Shown in pieces: positions 1-5,295 of a stretch of DNA of 5,764 nucleotides. The stretch's first letter is position 1; every line of letters begins with the position of its first letter. Source of the DNA: Acidobacteriota bacterium (GTDB lineage Bacteria > Acidobacteriota > Terriglobia > Terriglobales > SCQP01); the NCBI GenBank assembly GCA_021818645.1, contig JAKATS010000232.1:1303-7066 (forward strand), in the 5' to 3' direction. The notes beneath the pieces are model-generated. The model was given only the letters and a program-made list of their open reading frames with translations, searched no databases and was not told the origin of the DNA. Position numbers and translations under genes: made by a program.

Positions 1-323
1 CCGGGCTGCGCCGCGCGGTGGCCATCGCCCGCGCCCTGGCCGTGCAGCCGGCGGCCATTTTATATGACGAGCCCACCACCATGGTGGACCCCTTGATGTC
101 GCGCCGCATCGCCGGCCTGATTGAAAAAGTGAAGCGCCAGGTCAAGCTCACCGGCATCGTGGTGACCCACGATACCCGCCTCGCCCGCCGGCTGGCCGAC
201 CGGCTGCTGTTTTTGCATGACGGCCAGATGCGTTTCTGGGGCACCGTGGCCGAGTTGGATGCCAGCCGCGATCCCGTGCTGCGCGATTTCTGGAGCCAGG
301 ATGAATTCACCCTGGCAGTTTGA
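1..323 (+). CDS. ABC transporter ATP-binding protein, C-terminal part (MlaF/Ttg2A-like)
   Basis: This is the 3' end of an ABC ATPase; the reading frame is open from base 3 to the TGA at 321-323. Visible in order are the tail of the signature motif (GLRRAVAIARAL, normally following LSG), Walker B with its catalytic glutamate (AAILYDEP), a D-loop (TTMVDP, where TTGLDP is usual), and the H-loop histidine (IVVTHD). The tail reads ADRLLFLHDGQMRFWGT. The GLRRxVAIARAL signature, the GT-x-x-EL element and the SRDPVLRDFWSQ ending resemble ATPases of the Mla/Ttg2 phospholipid and toluene-tolerance transporters. That family powers lipid transport between outer and inner membrane on the cytoplasmic side. 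The Walker A half and the permease and MCE partners lie outside the window, so the Mla assignment is inference, while the ABC ATPase call is secure. The gene ends 5 bp before the convergent VOC gene, with no clear terminator. Confidence 0.88.
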   Translation, partial: GLRRAVAIARALAVQPAAILYDEPTTMVDPLMSRRIAGLIEKVKRQVKLTGIVVTHDTRLARRLADRLLFLHDGQMRFWGTVAELDASRDPVLRDFWSQDEFTLAV

Positions 324-328
324 TTGAT

Positions 329-867
329 TTATAAATCCCGCGGTCCCGTGCCGGCCGACGGCGCCGGATGTTCCTGCAATAATGCTTCTAAATCCAGGGG
401 ATGGGTGTACATGGCCAGGCTGCCATCGCTCCGGTGCGGCCATTGTTCCCGCGGCCGGTCCCAGTACAGCTCGACTCCATTGCCGTCGGGATCGCGCAGA
501 TAAATCGCTTCGCTGACGCCATGATCGGCCGCGCCTTCCAGGCCTATGCCGGCCTGCAGCACCCGGTGCAGCGCCGCGGCCAGTGCGGCGCGGCTGGGGT
601 ACAGAATCGCGGTATGGTATAGGCCGGTGGTTCCCAGGGCGGCGGCGGTTCGCCCCCGCGGCTTTCCCAGGTATTCAATCCAATGTGGTGGTGATAGTCC
701 CCGGCGGCCAGAAAGGCCGCCTGCCCGCCCATCCGCTGCTTCACTTCCAGCCCCAGCAGGCCGCCGTAAAACGCGATCGCGCGCTCCAGGTCAGCCACTT
801 TCAAATGCACATGTCCGATGCGCACGCGAGCGTCGGCGGCGTATTCCGGTTGCGGATGTTGTGCCAT
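329..867 (-). pseudogene. VOC family (CatE/glyoxalase-like) protein, frameshifted
   Basis: Two minus-strand frames together make one vicinal-oxygen-chelate protein. The first frame gives RIGHVHLKVADLERAIAFYG, then AAFLAAGDYHHHIGLNTW, up to an ESRGGEPPPP stretch. The second frame, one base off, continues with GTTGLYHTAIL, then SEAIYLRDPDGNGVELYWDR and a LDLEALLQE ending, stopping at TAA 331-329. These match the short CatE-type VOC proteins (COG2514-like), including likely metal ligands: a His of GHVHL, His of LYH and Glu of VELYWDR. The frames rejoin if one base is restored (or two removed) around 637-657, next to a GGG run, a GGC repeat and a CCCCC run. As written the protein is broken, either a real mutation or a sequence error; the intact domain downstream favours a recent event or an error. 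The restored length is about 179 residues. The ATG at 867 lies 4 bp after the rhomboid stop; an in-frame ATG at 885 would overlap that gene by 14 bp, and neither has a clear ribosome site. The substrate is unknown. Confidence 0.82.
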
Positions 868-871
868 GGAA

Positions 872-1789
872 TTACATGCTGACATGGGTGCGCGCCATCA
901 GGATAAACGATGCCAGCACCACCCCGGCCACCGCCCACTGGGCCGCGCGCCAGAAATGGATCTGGGTCTCGGTCAGGGGAGGCTCGTCCCCGATCCATAG
1001 CGCCAGCAGAAATCCACCGCCGATGCCGCCGATATGGGCGGCATCGGATATGCCCGGCAGCAGGCCCATGACCAGCACATAAGCGGCAAAGCGTATGGCC
1101 TGCGAGCGCATGTGCTGCGCCATGGCGGTCTTGTGGCGCACGCCATAGGCGATCAGCACCCCGATCAGCCCCATGATCGCCCCCGACGCTCCCACCACCG
1201 ATGCCGAGCTGACCACCCCCGCAAAGACGTTGCCGATGATCCCGGCGGCCAGGTAGAGCACCAGAAATTTGCCGCGTCCATACAGGCCCTCGATCAAAGG
1301 ACCCACATCGGCCAGCACCCACATGTTGAACCCGATGTGCAGTATGCCGTCATGTAAAAACAGCGCCGTCACCCAGCGCCAGTACTGCCCCTGCACCGGG
1401 CTGGGGTGGGTTAACGCCATCGGCACGCTCATGCCCAGGCGCAGCAGCACCCAGCCTTTCATGCCCGCGCCGATCAGTCCGATCGGCACACTGCGGTCCA
1501 GCAGGCACTCAACGATAAAAACCAGTACGTTGACCCCGATCAGCAGATGGGTCATCGGCACATCCGGCGGCATCACCCGTCCCAGTGCGCTCGGGCTCAT
1601 CCGCTGCTGCGATTCGCCGCAAAACGGACACCGCCGCGCATTCCGCGGCATCAGGGCGCGGCAGGCGGGGCACATTTTCTGCTCGGTTAACACTTCCTGT
1701 CCGGTGCGGCGCAATGAGGCTTTCCATACTTTCCAGCGCTGCTGCAGCCGGTTCAGCCGAAAGCGTATTTTGGGAGTTAATAATTCCAT
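872..1789 (-). CDS. Rhomboid family intramembrane serine protease with N-terminal zinc ribbon
   Basis: The product is 305 residues. A basic N-terminus (1-38) is followed by a CxxC...CxxC zinc ribbon (Cys40, 43, 54, 57), then a multi-span membrane domain from about residue 80. Rhomboid hallmarks are visible: the WR motif (YWRWVTALFLH, 136-146), HxxxN (HIGFN, His151 and Asn155), the catalytic serine in GASGAIMG (Ser202) and the catalytic histidine in AHIGGIGGG (His252). Hydrophobic segments lie near 82-98, 174-195, 198-217, 231-246, 250-266 and 283-298. Rhomboids cleave transmembrane substrates inside the membrane; no substrate can be inferred here. The zinc ribbon may mediate binding or sensing, which is inference. 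An in-frame TGA sits just before the codon preceding the ATG at 1789, so this is the most upstream ATG possible. No Shine-Dalgarno is evident, and Met39, directly before Cys40, is the only near alternative. It is the first gene of a minus-strand unit with the VOC gene. Confidence 0.9.
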   Translation of the reverse strand: MELLTPKIRFRLNRLQQRWKVWKASLRRTGQEVLTEQKMCPACRALMPRNARRCPFCGESQQRMSPSALGRVMPPDVPMTHLLIGVNVLVFIVECLLDRSVPIGLIGAGMKGWVLLRLGMSVPMALTHPSPVQGQYWRWVTALFLHDGILHIGFNMWVLADVGPLIEGLYGRGKFLVLYLAAGIIGNVFAGVVSSASVVGASGAIMGLIGVLIAYGVRHKTAMAQHMRSQAIRFAAYVLVMGLLPGISDAAHIGGIGGGFLLALWIGDEPPLTETQIHFWRAAQWAVAGVVLASFILMARTHVSM

Positions 1790-1916
1790 GTATCAAGCGT
1801 GGCGTGGCTTCAGGACTCGAGCCTGAAAACTCGGGTGAAGGGCTGGCTGCAGCCGTTTTCTATGAATATGAAATGGATGCGTAACTTTTGTTCCCATGCC
1901 GCAATCGGTCAGGTCA

Positions 1917-1925
1917 ATTTTAGCA
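1917..1925 (-). promoter_or_regulatory. Possible extended -10 promoter element for the rhomboid-VOC unit
   Basis: On the minus strand the bases read TGCTAAAAT, matching the extended -10 pattern TGnTATAAT with one mismatch in the hexamer. No good TTGACA-like -35 lies 17 bp upstream, as is common for extended -10 promoters. It would give a leader of roughly 120 bases before the rhomboid ATG. It lies in an intergenic stretch with the right orientation, but the call rests on a short motif only. Confidence 0.3.
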
Positions 1926-1926
1926 A

Positions 1927-1941
1927 AACCAGCCGCTGGTT
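1927..1941. repeat. 15-bp perfect palindrome AACCAGC-C-GCTGGTT, possible operator
   Basis: Two 7-bp arms, AACCAGC and GCTGGTT, are exact inverse complements around a single central base. The palindrome starts one base upstream of the putative leftward extended -10 (1917-1925), so it would occupy the -35/-10 spacer of the rhomboid promoter. That is a classic place for a repressor or a spacer-binding activator. As RNA it could not fold well, because the loop is only one base, which favours a DNA-binding role. The binding protein is unknown. Confidence 0.4.
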
Positions 1942-2043
1942 GAGTTGCTGGCTGCTGGCAAGGGCGTGAGCAATTGCAGGCCGGGGCAGCCGGGGTTCTG
2001 CCGGTTCCCGTCTGGTGTGAGTCAAAAAGACGCCTCGGCATGC

Positions 2044-2073
2044 TTGACAATCACCGTCCTGACTGCGTATTCT
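2044..2073 (+). promoter_or_regulatory. Sigma70-type promoter for the ilvC operon
   Basis: A perfect -35 hexamer TTGACA (2044-2049) is followed after 18 bp by TATTCT (2068-2073), which matches TATAAT at four of six positions, including the key first two bases and the last. Transcription would start near 2080, leaving a leader of about 64 bases before the ilvC start codon. That is too short for a T-box or a classical leader-peptide attenuator. The orientation and position fit the ilv operon, whose genes otherwise have no room for internal promoters. Confidence 0.65.
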
Positions 2074-2077
2074 ATTC

Positions 2078-2097
2078 CTTACCGTCCGGTCGGTAAG
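2078..2097. promoter_or_regulatory. 20-bp palindromic operator overlapping the ilvC transcription start
   Basis: The sequence CTTACCG-T-CCGG-T-CGGTAAG has 7-bp outer arms and a CCGG core that are exact inverse complements; only two symmetric T/T positions break the symmetry. It begins 4 bp after the -10 hexamer and covers the predicted +1, a placement typical of repressor operators. The ACCGnCCGGnCGGT pattern resembles sites bound by many TetR/AcrR-family repressors; that family link is inference from motif style. No regulator gene lies in the window. Confidence 0.6.
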
Positions 2098-2100
2098 CGA

Positions 2101-2117
2101 AGCGGGCCCAGCCCGCT
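2101..2117 (+). other. Short hairpin in the ilvC leader
   Basis: AGCGGGC and GCCCGCT are perfect 7-bp complementary arms around a 3-base loop (CCA). The hairpin lies in the predicted leader RNA, 11 bases before the ribosome binding site. There is no T-run, so it is not an intrinsic terminator. It may stabilise the 5' end of the mRNA. It could instead extend the DNA symmetry of the adjacent palindrome region. Confidence 0.35.
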
Positions 2118-2128
2118 CGCAATCCATC

Positions 2129-2134
2129 AGGAGA
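2129..2134 (+). promoter_or_regulatory. Ribosome binding site of ilvC
   Basis: AGGAGA lies 9 bases before the GTG at 2144. It decides the start: there is no ATG at the homologous position, and the next in-frame Met (residue 19) would remove the family's conserved N-terminal segment before the nucleotide-binding fold. Confidence 0.7.
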
Positions 2135-2143
2135 ACTTCATCG

Positions 2144-3163
2144 GTGAGCGCCAAGATTTTCTATCATTCCGACGCCAATCCCCAGGCCATTGCCGCCATG
2201 ACCATCGCGGTCGTCGGCTACGGCAGCCAGGGCCATGCCCAGGCGCAAAACCTGCGCGACAGCGGCCACAAAGTCCTCATCGGGCTGGAACCTGGGCGCA
2301 AGTCCGCCCAGCAGGCCAAAGCGGATGGCTTTGAAGTTCTTTCCGTGGCTGAAGCCGCCCGCCGTGCGGACTGGATTCATATCCTGCTGCCCGATGAAAC
2401 CCACGCCGCCGTTTATCAGGCGGAGATTCAGCCGCACCTGACCCGGGGCAAGGTGCTGGGCGTGTCGCACGGCTTCAGCGTGCATTTCAAAACCATCGTT
2501 CCGCCCTCCGATGTGGATGTGGTGATGATCGCGCCCAAAAGTCCCGGCCATCTTTTGCGCCGCGTCTATGCCGAGGGCAACGGCGTACCGGCGCTGCTGG
2601 CGGTGCATCAGGATGCCAGCGGCCATGCCCACGAGCGCGGCCTGGCCTTTGCCGCCGGCATCGGTTCCACCCGCGCCGGGGTGCTCGAAACCACCTTCAA
2701 GGAAGAAACCGAAACCGATTTGTTTGGCGAGCAGGCGGTGCTCTGCGGCGGCCTGAGCGCATTGATTCGCGACGGATTCAACACCTTGGTCGCCGCCGGC
2801 TACCAGCCGGAAATCGCCTACTTCGAGTGTTGTCACGAGATGAAGCTGATTGTGGATCTCATCTATGAAGGCGGTCTGGCGCGCATGCGGCACTCGATTT
2901 CCAATACCGCCGAGTATGGCGACCTCACGCGCGGTCCGCGTGTGGTGGGCGAGGCCTCGCGCGCGGCCATGAAGCAGGTGCTGGCGCAGATTCAGGATGG
3001 CAGTTTTGCCCGTGAATTCATCGCGGAAAACCAGAATGGCTGTGCGCAGTTCAATCGCCTGCGTACCGCCGCCCGGGGCGAACTCATCGAGCAGGTGGGT
3101 GAGCGGCTCCGCGGCATGATGGCCTGGCTGCATAAAAAGCCGGCGGCCAAAGCGGCGCAATAA
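2144..3163 (+). CDS. ilvC: Ketol-acid reductoisomerase (class I, short form)
   Basis: The 339-residue product has the usual length of class I KARI. It converts acetolactate to dihydroxyisovalerate, or acetohydroxybutyrate to dihydroxymethylvalerate, using Mg2+ and reduced nicotinamide, in valine and isoleucine synthesis in the cytoplasm. The Rossmann motif [10 protein letters not shown] (23-32) is followed by the cofactor-specificity loop at 47-55 (GLEPGRKSA), where many homologues have Arg in place of Glu49. His109 is in the catalytic HGF motif. The metal-binding set lies in [10 protein letters not shown] (Asp192, Glu196) and YFECCHE (Glu228, Glu232), and Ser253 is in [11 protein letters not shown]. 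All core residues are present, so the enzyme should be active. The GTG start is supported by the AGGAGA ribosome site. It is the first gene of the operon, 49 bp ahead of the acetolactate synthase gene. Confidence 0.97.
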   Translation: MSAKIFYHSDANPQAIAAMTIAVVGYGSQGHAQAQNLRDSGHKVLIGLEPGRKSAQQAKADGFEVLSVAEAARRADWIHILLPDETHAAVYQAEIQPHLTRGKVLGVSHGFSVHFKTIVPPSDVDVVMIAPKSPGHLLRRVYAEGNGVPALLAVHQDASGHAHERGLAFAAGIGSTRAGVLETTFKEETETDLFGEQAVLCGGLSALIRDGFNTLVAAGYQPEIAYFECCHEMKLIVDLIYEGGLARMRHSISNTAEYGDLTRGPRVVGEASRAAMKQVLAQIQDGSFAREFIAENQNGCAQFNRLRTAARGELIEQVGERLRGMMAWLHKKPAAKAAQ

Positions 3164-3212
3164 GCGCGGTCTTTTCCGGGCGCGGGGGCGTAACGGTCGA
3201 AGGAGCTAAACT

Positions 3213-4904
3213 ATGGCGAAAGGTGCCGATCTGGTCTGGGCTTCGGTGCGCGCCGCGGGCGTGGATACCGTGTTTGGCTATCCCGGCGGCGCGGTGATTC
3301 CGCTCTACGATGCGCTTGAAGGCAGCGGCGTGCGGCATATCCTCACCCGGCATGAGCAGGGCGCGGTGTTTGCCGCCGAGGGCTGGGCTCGCGCCTCGGG
3401 CCGCGCCGGCGTGGCCATTGCCACCAGCGGCCCCGGCGCCACCAACCTGGTCACCGGCATTGCCGACGCCAAAATGGATTCCGTGCCCCTGGTCTGCATT
3501 ACCGGCCAGGTGCGCAGCAATCTCATCGGCACCGACGCCTTTCAGGAAATTGATGTCTTTGGCATGACCCTGCCGCTCACCAAATGGAGCTGCCTGGTGC
3601 GGCGGGTTGAGGAAATTCCCTCGGTCATGCGGCGGGCCTTTGAGATTGCCCAGTCCGGCCGCCCTGGCCCGGTGTTGGTGGATATTCCCGTGGATCTGCT
3701 CAAGGCCATCACCACCGCCGAGCCGCCCACCCCCGATCAATTTGTCTTTCCTCACTCGTCCGCTTCCGTGGCGTTTCCCGCCGTAGCCTTGGCTGCGCTG
3801 CTGCGCGAGGCCAAAAAGCCGGTGGCGCTGATCGGCGCCGGGGTCAAGCTGGCCGGCGCCGAAGTCGCGGCGCGCCGCCTGCTCGATAAGCTGCAAATTC
3901 CGGCGGGCATGACCGTGCACGGCCTGGGCGCCATCCCTCCCGATGCGGCCTACAACCTGGGCATGGTCGGCATGCATGGCACCCGCGCCGCCAACACCGC
4001 CCTGCATGAAACCGATCTGCTGCTGGTGCTGGGTGCCCGCCTCGATGACCGCGTAACCGGCGATCCCGAACGTTTCGCCCCCGCGGCCCGCATCGTTCAT
4101 TTTGAAATTGACGCGGCCCAGCTTGACCGTGTCCGCCCCGCCCATCTGGCCATCGTGGGCGATCTGGCCGAATTGCTGCCGCGCTGGCTGCAGGTCCTGG
4201 ATCACACGGATTTGCCCGACTGGTCGGAATGGCGTGTGCTGGCCTGCGGTCCCGAGCGGGCTGAGATGGAAGCCTCGGCCAAAGCCGTTCCCGCGCTGCA
4301 ATTGCTCGATGAGTTGTACGCGCTGCTGCCGCCCGAGCATCATGTCGTCGCCGATGTCGGGCAGCACCAGATGTGGGCCGCCCAGCGCTACCGCACCGCT
4401 CATTCGCGCGGCTTCATCAATTCCGGCGGCCTGGGTTCCATGGGCTTTGCCCTGCCCGCCGCGATCGGGGTGCAGTTGGCCCACCCCGCCAGCCGTGTGC
4501 TCTGCATCTCGGGCGATGGCGGCTTTCAGATGAACATTCAGGAGCTGGCCACGGTCCGCCGCTGCGGCCTGCCGCTCAAGCTGCTGGTTGTGGACAACAA
4601 GTATCTGGGCATGGTGCGGCAGTGGCAGCAGTTGTTTTACGACCACAACTATGCCGAAACCGATCTCAGCGACAATCCCGATTTTGTCACCCTTGCCCGC
4701 GCCTACGGCATCGCGAGCGAGCGGCTGGGCCTCGATCCCTCCGCGCCGCACGGGCTGCCGCGCCAGCGCGGCGATGTGCTGAAGCGCTTCATGGAATCCG
4801 ATGAAGCCCGCTTGCTGGTTTTTGAATGTCCGCCCGAGGCCAACGTCTTCCCCATGGTGCCTTCCGGCGCCGCGCTTTCGGAAATGCTGCTGCAGGAGAA
4901 ATGA
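3213..4904 (+). CDS. ilvB: Acetolactate synthase (AHAS) large, catalytic subunit, IlvG-like
   Basis: The 563-residue thiamine-diphosphate enzyme condenses two pyruvates, or pyruvate with 2-ketobutyrate, the first common step of valine, leucine and isoleucine synthesis. The N-terminal ThDP domain carries FGYPGGAVIPLYDAL and the catalytic glutamate in TRHEQGAVFAAEG (Glu48), then ATSGPGATN and GTDAFQE. The central FAD-associated domain has VGMHGTRAAN (252-261) and GARLDDRVTG (274-283). The C-terminal ThDP/Mg domain has GGLGSMGF (405-412), GDGGFQMN (434-441) and VDNKYLGMVRQWQQLF, with Asp435 and Asn462 as likely Mg ligands. The DN..LGMVRQWQQLF and LSDNPDF details resemble E. coli IlvG (AHAS II) more than IlvB or IlvI. 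Trp471 matches the Trp known in AHAS II to favour 2-ketobutyrate. The name ilvB is used generically; ilvG would be equally apt. A good AAGGAG site lies 7 bases before the ATG. A short IlvM-like gene follows. Confidence 0.96.
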   Translation: MAKGADLVWASVRAAGVDTVFGYPGGAVIPLYDALEGSGVRHILTRHEQGAVFAAEGWARASGRAGVAIATSGPGATNLVTGIADAKMDSVPLVCITGQVRSNLIGTDAFQEIDVFGMTLPLTKWSCLVRRVEEIPSVMRRAFEIAQSGRPGPVLVDIPVDLLKAITTAEPPTPDQFVFPHSSASVAFPAVALAALLREAKKPVALIGAGVKLAGAEVAARRLLDKLQIPAGMTVHGLGAIPPDAAYNLGMVGMHGTRAANTALHETDLLLVLGARLDDRVTGDPERFAPAARIVHFEIDAAQLDRVRPAHLAIVGDLAELLPRWLQVLDHTDLPDWSEWRVLACGPERAEMEASAKAVPALQLLDELYALLPPEHHVVADVGQHQMWAAQRYRTAHSRGFINSGGLGSMGFALPAAIGVQLAHPASRVLCISGDGGFQMNIQELATVRRCGLPLKLLVVDNKYLGMVRQWQQLFYDHNYAETDLSDNPDFVTLARAYGIASERLGLDPSAPHGLPRQRGDVLKRFMESDEARLLVFECPPEANVFPMVPSGAALSEMLLQEK

Positions 4905-4921
4905 TTTTGATCCGCGGCTTC

Positions 4922-4937
4922 CGGCGGTGTTCCGCCG
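4922..4937 (+). other. GC hairpin between the large- and small-subunit genes
   Basis: CGGCGG and CCGCCG form a perfect 6-bp stem with a TGTT tetraloop in the 55-bp gap after the large-subunit stop codon. No T-run follows, so it is unlikely to terminate transcription. It could affect mRNA stability or adjust expression of the small subunit relative to the catalytic subunit, which is inference. Confidence 0.35.
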
Positions 4938-4959
4938 CCCGGCCGCGCCCAGGATATTT

Positions 4960-5295
4960 ATGATTCCCTCCGCGGTTCCCCAACCCGCGCCCAGCCGCGA
5001 TCCGCGCCAGCCGCGGCTGTGCCGCTTCGAAATTCACTACCGCAACAGCCAGGGTACGCTCATGCGGCTGCTCACCACGGTCTCGCGCCGCGGCCTCGAT
5101 TTTGAGCAGGTGCGGGCCGAGCCTCTGGCGGGCGGCTCCGCCTCCGGCGGTGCCGATTTATACCGCCTCGTCATCGCTCTTCGCGCCCACTCCAAACACA
5201 TCGCCCAGATGTGCCGGGACTGGCGCAGCATTGTGGATATTGTCGAGGTGCGCCAGCCGGTGGAACTGGAATCGGAAACCTCCGTCTCGAATTAG
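4960..5295 (+). CDS. ilvM: ACT-domain protein, likely acetolactate synthase small subunit (IlvM-like)
   Basis: The 111-residue product holds one ACT-like domain at about 22-98, after a proline- and arginine-rich lead of some 20 residues. The domain reads FEIHYRNSQGTLMRLLTTVSR, then RGLDFEQVRAEP, a glycine/serine-rich turn (57-64), DLYRLVIALRA and a C-terminal strand IVDIVEVRQP. This fits the short single-ACT IlvM type (about 87 residues in E. coli) better than the longer IlvH with its extra C-terminal domain. Its place right behind an IlvG-like large subunit supports a role in activating, and perhaps feedback-regulating, the synthase. The start is the ATG at 4960, with AGGA 5 bases upstream; the frame is open further upstream into the large-subunit gene, but no better start is seen. 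The call depends partly on context because ACT domains are divergent. Its stop overlaps the convergent HMG-CoA lyase stop. Confidence 0.78.
   Translation: MIPSAVPQPAPSRDPRQPRLCRFEIHYRNSQGTLMRLLTTVSRRGLDFEQVRAEPLAGGSASGGADLYRLVIALRAHSKHIAQMCRDWRSIVDIVEVRQPVELESETSVSN

Larger units (their letters stand above)
1790..2143. other. Divergent intergenic control region, rhomboid / ilvC
   Basis: This stretch of about 350 bp separates the start codons of the rhomboid gene (leftward) and ilvC (rightward). It is less GC-rich in places than the flanking genes. I find no convincing small gene, tRNA or riboswitch. Its recognisable contents are a leftward extended -10 with an abutting 15-bp palindrome near 1917-1941, and a rightward promoter with a 20-bp palindrome and a short leader hairpin at 2044-2117. 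The part between about 1942 and 2040 holds only GC-rich repeats such as GCCGGGG and shows nothing I can name. Confidence 0.7.

Noticed and set aside
351..367. Small GC inverted repeat (CCGGC / GCCGG) near the ABC ATPase end, as a terminator
   Set aside because: The stem is only 5 bp with a 7-base loop and no T-run, and it lies in GC-rich VOC coding sequence where such matches are expected by chance.
1810..1826. A tRNA T-arm-like hairpin (TCAGG / CCTGA around a 7-base CTCGAGT loop on the minus strand)
   Set aside because: The loop starts with C rather than TTC, no matching acceptor stem is found at the expected distance, and no anticodon arm can be drawn. It is a chance imperfect palindrome.
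1841..1859. Terminator-like GGCTG-GCTG-CAGCC-GTTTT on the plus strand
   Set aside because: The stem is only 5 bp and no plus-strand gene ends nearby; the gene to the left is on the other strand.
2078..2143. Leader-peptide attenuator or T-box upstream of ilvC
   Set aside because: The leader is about 64 bases, with no run of Val/Leu/Ile codons, no T-box consensus and no terminator with a T-run.
2138..3160. 340-residue minus-strand open frame opposite ilvC
   Set aside because: It mirrors ilvC codon phase, lacks any domain and has no plausible ribosome site. It is a coding shadow.
3084..4751. Long open frame on the minus strand opposite the acetolactate synthase gene
   Set aside because: It is antisense to clearly conserved coding sequence, its translation has low-complexity Gly/His/Ala/Gln content and no recognisable motif. 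It is a shadow of GC-rich codon usage.
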